Assembly: GCF_026151205.1 (NCBI RefSeq)
Contig: NC_087075.1
Coordinates: 8,235,303 to 8,299,302, forward strand
Length of the DNA stretch: 64,000 nt
Reading direction: 5' to 3'
Origin: Bolinopsis microptera
Taxonomy: Eukaryota; Ctenophora; Tentaculata; Lobata; Bolinopsidae
Shown: piece after piece, positions 11,564 through 22,800 of the stretch
Layout: the number at the start of each line of letters is the position of its first letter
Position numbering within the stretch: position 1 is the stretch's first letter
Program-made: the position numbers and the translations under genes
The notes under the pieces: model-generated
Told to the model about the DNA's origin: nothing
Databases searched by the model: none
Seen by the model: only the letters and a program-made list of their open reading frames with translations

Positions 11564-14158
11564 CTATAATGGATGTAATGTACCTGTACAAGCAGGCAAC
11601 ACATGTAATGTACCTGTACAAGCAGGCAACACATGTAATGTACCTGTACAAGCAGGCAACACATCAACAAAGCAGTCAGGATCAGAGCTCCCGTTATCAC
11701 ACGTGTCACACTTATCACCCACATCGTTTGAATTCTTGTCATACTGATCCACGTTCTTCTTAGCTGGATGAGAGATAACATAAATGAGGAAATAATTATA
11801 TAGATAATAGGGATTTAGCTTTATATAATATTAGTGGACAGGGAGGAAGATTTGAAGTAGGTGGTTAATTGCAACAATTACAGGAGCCGAAAAGGTGTAG
11901 TTTTTTGTGATCTCAACCACTGATTTGTTATTCTAACGGTTATTTCACTTTCCAACTAAAAATGCACTATACTACACGGATTGTAAAACTCACTAGGACA
12001 GTTATCACAGTCGTTTAACCAGCCATCATTATCCGTATCTGCTTTGTTTCCCTTATCAGATGCTATGTCAGGATCGTACGGGCACCAGTCCTTCTCGTTT
12101 ATACTCAGATCCTCATCTATATCACTGTCACACTCGTCTCCCAGACCGTCATTGTCTAGATCTTCCTGGGGGTTGTCATGGTGATGACTCATGTCACATG
12201 TTATGACTCATGTCACGTGTTTTATTTATTGATTTCACATGTACATTCGTCTGCTTCATTTTTTTAGAAATCTTTTAAAATCTCGTTAATCAGCATAATT
12301 ATTGATTATGTTCGCTCAATTTAATATTTTAGTATTCTATTTCAACCCATCATCCTCTTAAACTTCTCATTTTATCTTCTAAATTTGTTGAAAAAATCCA
12401 AAAAACCACCCAAACCTGGACCCAGATATTTCCTCTACATGATAAAGTGGTGCTAGGCTGGTAACCTTATAACCCACTCACTGTAGAAACACAGCATGAA
12501 ATACACATCACAATCCTCTGTAAACCTTCAGGAAAACTTTAAGAGGATCGCTCAGTTCTTACATGCTCAATTGTTATGACATTACAAACAATGGGAATTG
12601 ATTAATGAAATGAGGATCAGAGAAATTGATCGGGTTATCAGTTTAGAGTGCCTCGTGGATTGTCAAGATCCTGTCACGTGTTGCCATGGTCCTGTCACGT
12701 GGTTTGAGGTGCTAACGAGATAGAACATGTCCTCTAACTGGTGTTATGATATTACTAGTCCCGCTAAATAAAACAATGATAACTGTAATTTCTGTGTTAT
12801 TAATTATTATATCATGTAGGCATTATTATAACGCATTCGATTACGATTACCTCTCTAAATTTATCCTCCTAAAATTGTATATAATATAGATATGACAGAT
12901 GTTAGTGCCCTATATTATCAGTGTTTTTAGAGGATATCGACTTGGAGATCAGACTTTTCTAATCATTTATGCATGAGAAAAAATAAGGAACTAATTGAAG
13001 TCGGCCTTTTAGGATAATATTTGAGCCATTTTACGTGCACCTCAATTATTTCAATTCTCATTTCTTAACGCTTGATCAGGTCAATATTATAATTTCCCGG
13101 TACCAATTTCAATTCAAAAGATCCCAAAAGACGAATCTAGAAATCATCTCAATAGTTTCAACAGTTCTCTAGAATCTGAAGTCAATTTCAATCTATCTGA
13201 ATTTGTCGTTACACGTCCCTGTCGCATGATTTCGTAGATCATAACTTTCTGTCATCTTTTCATGTGTGTAATACCCCACAACTGTTCGATTCATTTTAAC
13301 CACTTCACAAGTCTTGAAGCCCCAAGACATGGCCACAACATCTGACTTGAAAATGTGATATGTCTTGATAAGGTTAGGCAATAATCATTAGTATGGTAGC
13401 CATGGTAACAGAAATGTTGAGCTGAAAATCGGGGTTTAGTTACAAGAAAACGTAATTTATGCGTCACTAATAAAGTATAGAAGAATTCAGAACACTGAGG
13501 CTTGTAGCCAGGTGAGGATAATTACCTCTTGGATTGACTTGGCGAAGTAAGATCAACATTGATCAACTCAGATCATTTCAACCTAAGATTGGTCAGCCAA
13601 GAAAAATTATTCCAACGTATTATTGTAAGAGTCACGTTTTGTGGATCTGCCAAACTTTCCTTTTTTCGGTTGAGCAGAAAAAGACAGCAGGTCAGCATTA
13701 TTTTCGTTTGGAAAATAATGGAAAAATCCAAAGATTGAGATGCTTCTGGAAACGCATGAAGCGCAACTGATTAATCATGCAGTACATGTAGTAGAAGCTT
13801 TAAGCTAGTTATACTTAAAGATAACAATTCCATTCCTATTGCATGAATTTAAATCGCTACCTCATCCCCCTCCGTTAGAAAAGTACTTGCTACCCCTCAA
13901 CGTAACCAACTACTAAGACATTTCCTTGTGTTAGAAGGAATTAAATGGTAATTTTTAGAGTTTACACTTTAACATTTCCTTGTGTTTGAGGAAGTACCTG
14001 ATCAGTGTTAGGATAATAAGCACAATTGTCTGCAATACAAGTAGGTCCCTGACAGTTCTGACTGTTATCCGGGTAACCATCCCCGTCTGTGTCAATACCG
14101 CATGCGGTACCGTTACCAGCGTATAGTATGTTGCACTCGCAAACAAACCCAGCCGGAC
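11564..14158 (-). CDS. Exons 14-16 of matrix gene: thrombospondin type 3 repeats and C-terminus
   Basis: Exons 14158-13998, 12165-11994 and 11763-11564. CGIDTDGDGYPDNSQNC, NTDQEDLDNDGLGDECDSD and KADTDNDGWLNDCDNCP are classical Ca2+-binding TSP3 repeats. Genuine thrombospondins follow these with a lectin-like C-terminal domain, which is absent here. Exon 16 instead runs through a 30-bp tandem repeat coding a 10-residue unit (CTGTLHVLPA) three times, then stops. A possible donor (ACAG then GTACAT) sits at the start of this repeat, so splicing onward cannot be excluded, but no downstream exon was found before 2 kb. Confidence 0.75.
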
Positions 14159-17100
14159 CTGAGGAATAGTCATACAGTCACGTGTTTGATGACGTCACAT
14201 GGTATTTGGTGACGTCACGTGATGTTTGGTGACGTCACGTGATGTTTGAGGACTTCGCAGTAATAAGGGCTAAGGCGAATGGAAATAGGCCCAACAAATC
14301 GAAAGTCCGGGCAGTAAATAGAGGCACATAGGTCACGTGGTGTTTTGGTGACGTCACGTGGTGTTTGTACACTAACCTGTGACAGTACACTTAGCATTAG
14401 TGTCGCACGTGTTCTGTCCTGATTCACAGTAGTCACCTGACTTACAAGGGATAGTACCGTTACCAACGTACTGACCAAAACAGTATCCGCAGCTGAAAAG
14501 GATTAGTGACGTCACGTGGTATCATGGTGACGTCATATTCACCACAAAGAGTTAAGTATTTAAATACCACATATTTTTCTAAATACCAGTCTGGTATTCT
14601 AATACCAAATCCCCCTCTCATATAATATGTCATATATATCGGTTAAGGATGTTAACTCAGCAGACTAATAGTTGAGACTATCCAGACTAATAGTTGAGAC
14701 TATCCAGACTAATAGTTGAGACTATCCAGACTAATAGTTGAGACTATCCAGACTAATAGTTGAGACTATCCAGACTAATAGTTGAGACTATCCAGTAGGG
14801 TATCTCAGCCAGTCTTGACTTCTTACTTTAATTTAACGGTTGTGGGAATGGGTGGGAATATGAGTGATTTGTACAATGTAGAACTATACTATTGGACTAC
14901 GAATTTTGTTCCCACCTTTGTAGAACTCGCTAACCAGCTGATGATAAAATTACTGAAATTTCGGTAAGTTTATCATTAAATTTGGAAAAATTCAGCGCCT
15001 CCAACATTTGGTTAGTAAAGATTACCCAGAGGAATAAATTGAAACTTGTATTATTAATATTACCGTGGTTTAGATTATCTTTACAGACAAATAAATGTAA
15101 ACTAACAGCAGCTACAGGTAACTAACAGCAGCTACAGGTAACTAACAGCAGCTACAGGTAACTAACAGCAGCTACAGGTAACTAACAGCAGCTACAGGTA
15201 ACTAACAGCAGCTACAGGTAACTAACAGCAGCTACAGGTAACTAACAGCAGCTACAGGTAACTAACAGCAGCTACAGGTAACTAACAGCAGCTACAGGTA
15301 AGTCGTGACTTACTAGTGGTAACCAGGCTGGTTGATACACTCCGAGTTAATATCACAGTTACCGTTATCAGTGGCACATTCGTCAATATCTGAACAGTAG
15401 TGTCACGTGTCAGATACACAGCTTTCTTCATATTATCAGTTTCAATATATTTCACAATGATTTGTAATAACAAATCATTTGACAAGGATAAATCGAAGAT
15501 TCAAAGAACCTATTACCCATACATAAGATAGAAAACACTGAACACATTTGTTAATTTTTAAGGTTTTTACAATCATCACCAGCGTAATTCACAAAATATC
15601 TCCCTGTAAATCTAAAGGCATTTTTCGCATTCTAAGATAACACTGTATCTGCTGTGTAAAATTTAACACTAACTAACCAGTACAATGTTGTTTATCATCT
15701 GGTTCCCCTATGCCTTGGGGAGCATTGCCAGTGTAGCCAGTAGGACAGGAGTCACACTTGAAACCTGGAACCTTGGATAGTTATCATAGCAGCAAAGTAG
15801 TTGAAGTGACCATCGTAACACACTTGCACTAGTTACCATGGCAACAGAGTGGTTACAATAGCAATATAGTGGTTACTATAGCAACACAGTAGTTAATATA
15901 GAACCGATAAGATGGTTACCATAGCAAAAAATCAATTTTCCCAAAGTCTCAAAACCTTAAAAAAGTTAATGATAACGTCACGTGATAGCAAGATGAGTGA
16001 TGACGTCACGTGTTAGCCTGATACTCACAGTATTAGTACAAGTAACATTGAGTTCCGCAAAACAGGGTGAGAACCTCTCACACTCGTCTATATCCACACA
16101 GCCCCCCTCACTGTCCTCAAATCCAGCTGGACAAGAGAGACATTTGTACTTGTTATCAGGCAGGTTTACACACTGGACACCTGTAGGAGTGGTATTGTAA
16201 GGTTACCATGGCAACACGTTAGTTAGTTAGTTACCATGGTAACACGTTAGTTAGTTACCATGGCAACATATTAGTTAGTTACCTTGGCAACACATTAGTT
16301 AGTTACCATGGTAACACGTTAGTTAGTTACCATGGTAACACGTTAGTTAAGTAGTTAGTTACCATGGTAACACGTTAGTTAGTTACCATGGCAACATATT
16401 AGTTAGTTACCATGGTAACACGTTAGTTAGTTAGTTACCATGGTAACATATTAGTTAGTTACCATGGTAACACGTTAGTTAGTTACCATGGTAACACGTT
16501 AGTTAGTTACCATGGTAACACGTTTTTTTTTTTTTTTATCTAGACACTTATTTTACTTCGGTGTATTCCAACAGCCACAATGTTACACAAGTGCAACCAG
16601 CCAATTACAGGAAGCCGAAGGATCTTTTTGGCCAGTGACGGTTAAGGTAGTGTGTACCATACTTTCTTCGTCCGAGACTTTGCTGCAATGTGCAGCTCCT
16701 CATTTAACCCTCACACCCGATTTCTCGAGTATTCGGCTGAGTAGACCGGGGGGCTGCATAGACCACTCATGATCCTTAGCTGAACGTCGACGACGCTCAC
16801 CCCACGACCAGGCAGTCAGTGGGTTTCGAACTCGCAACCTAACGATTGTAAGACAGGCGTTCTAACCAACTGCGCTACCTGGCCGTTAAAAACACGTTAG
16901 TTAGTTACCATGGTAACTAACTAATGTGATGGTAACTAACTAACTAACGTGTTGCCAACACAATATTTAGTTACCATGGCAACACCTTAGTTAGTTAGTA
17001 ACCATGGCAACACCTTAGTTAGTTAGTTACCATGGTAACATATTAGTTAGTTACCATGGTAACACGTTAGTTAGTTACCATGGTAACACGTTAGTTAGTT

Positions 17101-19832
17101 ACCATGGTAACACGTTAGTTAGTTAGTTATCATGGCAACACGTTAGTTAGTTAGTTACCATGGTAGCACATTAGTTGGTTGGTTAGTATAGCAACACTGT
17201 TAACTAACCAGGCGAACAAGGTCTTTCCTCCGCAAGACATGGACACTCCACATCATCGCTACAACTCCTACACATCTCACACCCTCCTGACACCTGATAA
17301 TACGATAATTAGTTAATTAATTAATTAGTTAGATAATTAGATTAATCTAACAACTGATAAGATTTCTCTAAAAAATTTGATTAATTAATTTAACAACAAC
17401 AAGTACAATAAATTGAGTAACAAGCCAATGTAACACGGCGACAGGTCACGTGATAGAAATACCTCATTCTCAGGGCAGTAGTCACACGATTCCTTAGCGT
17501 GAGTAGATTCCATTCCTCCTTCACAACAAGAACAGTTCGCTGAACCTACAATATCATGCTGATTATGATAGTATGAATTTAGATATATCTAAATAAATTC
17601 ATTAAGATTTTATAGATGTTCCAAAATACTAATACAAGAAACCTGGAGCTGCCCAAGTATTCAAAGAAACTAAGATTGTGTAATAATGTGTATTTATATC
17701 ATGTTGGCGCTCCGGATTTGGAAAAAGCAAAAACACAGCTATAAGCCTCACAAAGAATGAAACTCTAACAAAACAATAACCTCTATCTAGCGCAAACTCT
17801 AAGCTCAGCACACTAACCTCTATCTAGCGCAAACTCTAAGCTCAGCACACTAACCTCTATCTAGCGCAAACTCTAAGCTCAGCACACTAACCTCTATCTA
17901 GCGCAAACTCTAAGCTCAGCACACTAACCTCTATCTAGCGCAAACTCTAAGCTCAGCACACTAACCTCTATCTAGCGCAAACTCTAAGCTCAGCACACTA
18001 ACCTCTATCTAGCGCAAACTCTAAGCTCAGCACACTAACCTCTATCTAGCGCAAACTCTAAGCTCAGCACACTAACCTCTATCTAGCGCAAACTCTAAGC
18101 TCAGCACACTAACCTCTATCTAGCGCAAACTCTAAGCTCAGCACACTAACCTCTATCTAGCGCAAACTCTAAGCTCAGCACACTAACCTCTATCTAGCGC
18201 AAACTCTAAGCTCAGCACACTAACCTCTATCTAGCGCAAACTCTAAGCTCAGCACACTAACCTCTATCTAGCGCAAACTCTCCAGGAGGACAAAAGGAGC
18301 AGCGACTAGACCCAGCGTTGCTAAACTGTCCTGACGGACACTTGTCAGTAACACCCGCCCTACAGAGGTACCCTGGCTCACATCTGGGGAGAGTCACGTG
18401 ATTTTAGTTAGCTTGTTGTGACTTATATTGGAAATCTAGACACGTGAATCGTGATTTCAAAAAGATAGTTATGGAAGTTTTGGCATAAGTCTCAAACTAA
18501 CGGACTTTTGGTAATGAGTTAGCATTACATAATGAATTAATCATTTTCATTGAAATAAAATTGTAATTTCACGTCACTCTACGCAGTCTACGGTATATTC
18601 AAATATTTAATTCGAATTTACATTAAATTTCTTTAAACATAACAGAACAATAATAATTAAGAACAATATTTAAGTTGTGACACTACTACTCACAGTTTCA
18701 TCTCCTGACTACAATCCTCACCATCTCCCTCAGTACACAAGTTGATGTAGTGGGTCCCTACCTCCTCCCCCTCTTCTCTCTCCAGCTGCTCTACTGGTGT
18801 CCCAACTCCCTCCTTACATTCCCAACCTGGCTTACAAGGCGAGCAGGTCGACTGAAGAGGGGAGGCGGTTCAGGGGTTTGTAAGTAAGATACTGTTAAAT
18901 CGGCAAATTGGTACAATACTGACCGGCTATTATTCGGCTATTAGCCGGCTGTTTCGGTAATTAATTACGGCCCCGTTAAATCTTATAAGACGTTGAATCT
19001 GATAAGGTAGGTGAAGGGGAGGGGTGAGTTCTTTACTATAACAAGTAAAATAGTGCTGGTTCAATCAAGACATTACCTGTCCCCCGAATGATATCTCGAA
19101 CTTGCTCTTGTTCTCACAATCCTCCTCCTCTCGGGGAAGACCCAAATCTTCAAACATCTTCTTATCTAGATCTTCGTTGGGGTAATTTTGACTGAAGAGA
19201 TATTATTATTTTTAAATGTGATGTTATTGTAATTCTGATAGGGTTATCTAGTTTTATTATATCTGGAAAGTTGAAGTCTCTATTGATTTGCTGTAGCTCT
19301 GAAAGCCAATAAAAATATACACATGCTGCATGAAACATCAACATATGCTGCTCCACTCACATACCACTCACATACCACTCACATACCACTCACATACCAC
19401 TCACATACCACTCACATACCACTCACATACCACTCACATACCACTCACATACCACTCACATACCACTCACATACCACTCACATGCCACTCCAATTACGTA
19501 CCTGCACGTGGTACACTGGACCCTAGATCCGTATCCAGGACAACGGTACCCTAGTGTGCACGTGTCACAATACCCTAGGAACGAGGAGGATACCATCCAA
19601 CCAGGAGCTTTCACCTGAAACAAAAATATCAGCTAAATTGTAAATATGTAATTGGGAAATAAGTTGTATTTGGACACAATATTTGGGAAATGTTTGTAAG
19701 AATTCAAATACTCAAATAGTCAAATAGTATCCGTTGAAGTATTTGTAACAGGATAATTATTTTCGAGATATCTCCCACTGTACCCTGATTGAGGATTAGG
19801 ACAAATAACAAATTTCATGAGGCCACCCCCCG

Positions 19833-19864
<32 letters not shown>

Positions 19865-22800
19865 GCGCGGTCCCCCTCTTAACTTACGTTAAAGAGTCCA
19901 GTATCAAGTCCTGCAATGAACTGCATGTCTTGAATACAAGAAGCGCTGATAGTGAAGAGGTAGTAATGTTTAGTTCCCAGTCTGACCGGTTCTCCTTTAT
20001 CCACTGCATACACCGTTATCACGTACTCCACCTGTAGAAGGAGTTGGTGTTAAAAAAAACTGTGTTGGTGACTATGATAATGAATGATAATTCCTATACC
20101 CGAGAAAAGCATTTTTCCTTTGTCGCAAGTTATACGGAATTACAGAAATATTCATCGGAAACATAATGATAATGGCTTGCATTGACCTTTGGTAATAAGT
20201 GACTACTATAGTGACTACTATTATAGTGACTACTAAAGTGCTATGTAACCTCCAGTGGTTCAGTCAAGACAGTGAAGCTGAAGGGTGAACTTACCATGAA
20301 TTTCTCGTAAGTGAAGTAGTCGTCAACAGTTCGGTACTTCTCATATTCCATCTCGTTCAGGTTCAGTACTTCGTACCCTCCTGTTAAATAGAACGAATCA
20401 ACTTTCTGGTGTTTTAACCTATTGTTTGTTGGAGGAACTTAATCTTGATTTAATAAGTTAATGTAAAATTGATGTTTTAACAAAAGGCAAAAGTCATATA
20501 TATCAAACTGTGGTTCAGCTAAGTTGTTACTAAAGTTAATGAAAATCTTAACAAATTATCAAGAGAAGACACATACCAATGTAGTACTGGACAGCTTTAT
20601 TAGGACCATTGTCAGCATCAGTCACATTTAACAGTGTGCCCCGCAGATCTAAACACAACTCAGTTCTATCAATAAGAGTCTCTGCATCGTCTTTAAAATC
20701 AGGGCAGTTGTCATTTGCATCTTCCACATTTATCCTGATCCTGATTGGAGTTACAAAGTCACGTGTGTCCTCCCCTTCAAACTCATAGTGCACCTCCAAG
20801 TACAGGTGTACAAACTTCTCTTCAATACTCTCGTAGTCTATAGCATTCTTCAGTATAACAAGAGCTGTGGGAGTCTCAATGGTTGAGGAATGTGCAGGAG
20901 TGACAACAGGGACAGTGACCACTGCCTCACTACAATTGTAGAACTCAGGGACACCAGATCCAGGGTCCTGGTTAGCAGGGTGAGGGTCCGGGTCTTGTTT
21001 CCAAACAAACTCACTGTCGTGTACCTCAAAGTTATCGTTATCAGACCCTGTGCTGACTATGTCGACTTCGTATGTTTGCAGTCCGAGGACGGTTGTGAAG
21101 TCGAGAGTGTCAATCTTTCCTGATCGTATTTTCCTTTCTGACATAGTAAATGCAGCGTAGTTACTTGACTCAATAACTTGAAATTGGGAGAGTCTCAAGA
21201 ATAGCTGGGATGAAAGGGAGCGTCTCTGAGTTGTGAAGATGTCAACATACATCTCATCAGAAAGAGTGAACATTCCCGCCTCAACATCAGTCTCTTCGAC
21301 ACCCAAATTACAGCGTCCCACCTGGGTCTCATCCCTGACCTTGTCAATAAACCCGTATTTTGCTACAAACTTGTTTGCACCACGCTTAAAAGAGATCTCT
21401 CCGCAAGGAAGATCGGACTTGTCCTCCTCTTCAGCCAACACCTCCAAAACAAGTGTACCGTTCATGAACACCCATACATCATCAGGACCTCCTATACTCA
21501 ACACCTCGTCACCTGTCAGCAACACGGCTAGTCTCAGTCGGGCGGTGAAATACATGTTGTGCCGCTTGAAGTTAGCGGTAGTGTCAGTGGGTGGGTTTAC
21601 TAACTCATCTACTGGCCACCACTGCCGCGCGAACATGCAGTCAGAGTTAGCTCCAAACCCTGGGCAGCTTTGAAGGTGAAATTCCTCCTGGAGGATGTCT
21701 TTGATGTTTGAATTTGGAGTGAACCACTGGGTGATGGTGTCAGCAGCGCTAAATTTATCGGTCATGTAAAGATATGGGCCAATACTGGGGGAATCAAACA
21801 TTTTGGGGTTCCGGTATATCTTGTCATATCCCATATTTTGGAAGTCTTCAAAATCGTTTGTCAGATCGAAGTATGTGGCCTGAAATGTGGTGGTCTGTTT
21901 GGGTTGAGGTATTTTTTCTGTCTTCTTCAGTTCCTCTTGGTATCCGACCCTCCATGCTCCAACAGACGAATACTTGCCAGCTGCACCAGGTATTTCTATC
22001 TTCACCGCGCAGAATATGAAATCAGCCGTTGAAAAGTCTATATCCTCACTGTGACTAAACTCTTTGTCACAACTATCAGTCTTCGCCAGTTCCACGTTGA
22101 AGGGACTGGTAGTCAGGAATATGTTCCCTGTATTACTATTGATCCCCTGCTGCTTACACTCCATTATAACGGTAGCCTGGTTAATACACCCACTAGATGC
22201 TCTATCTTCACAACAGTAAACTGTCTCAGCTTTGTTCCAAACGGCTGTTTCTGGGAATTTCCAGTGCATTGTAAGAGTTTCCTGGGTGGGAAGCTGGTCT
22301 TCAAATGTTCGTGATACCCTGACCAGGCTGGTAGAGTAGACTTCACACTGGAGCTTCTTCTTCACGCTATTAGGAGAGGTGTCGCTCAGTGTCAACTGCA
22401 GCTCGTTTCCGTTATCCACATGGGTGTACGTACATTTTTTGGGTCCTTTGAATTTGATTGTTGTTCCTTGTATGGCATTGATATTTGTTATGACCTGCAT
22501 GAGATTGCAGGTGCACTCACTGACCCCATAAACAAGCACGTCTTTAGCATTCTTTTTCACGTTCTCATACAAGGTTCCGTCGATGAAAGCACCTTGACTA
22601 TCGTCCGCAACAACTGTACCCTTATCACTTCCTGCAAGTTTCTGGATCCCAACAGTATGAAAAGCTTTGTTGTCAGCCACGTTGAGAACATCGAGATTAG
22701 CTGTGTTGACAAGATTGTCTGGTATTTGTGGTAGACGGTTTTTGTTCAGCCACAATTCCTTCAATTTACTCGCAAACGTGTCCATAGCACCTGCCTCGAT

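Noticed and set aside
13193-13381. Possible extra exon of the matrix gene
   Set aside because: Flanking TSP3 exons already join in phase within a repeat; no matching splice sites or TSP3 motif.
16815-16886. Free-standing tRNA-Val gene
   Set aside because: The tRNA-like part is continuous with a SINE body and A tail and has weak acceptor-stem pairing, so it is the SINE head.
14661-18283. CRISPR-like repeat arrays
   Set aside because: Units are head-to-tail without unique spacers and lie in animal introns.
19323-19554. Thr/His/Tyr-rich plus-strand frames
   Set aside because: Artefacts of the 11-bp minisatellite beside exon 4.
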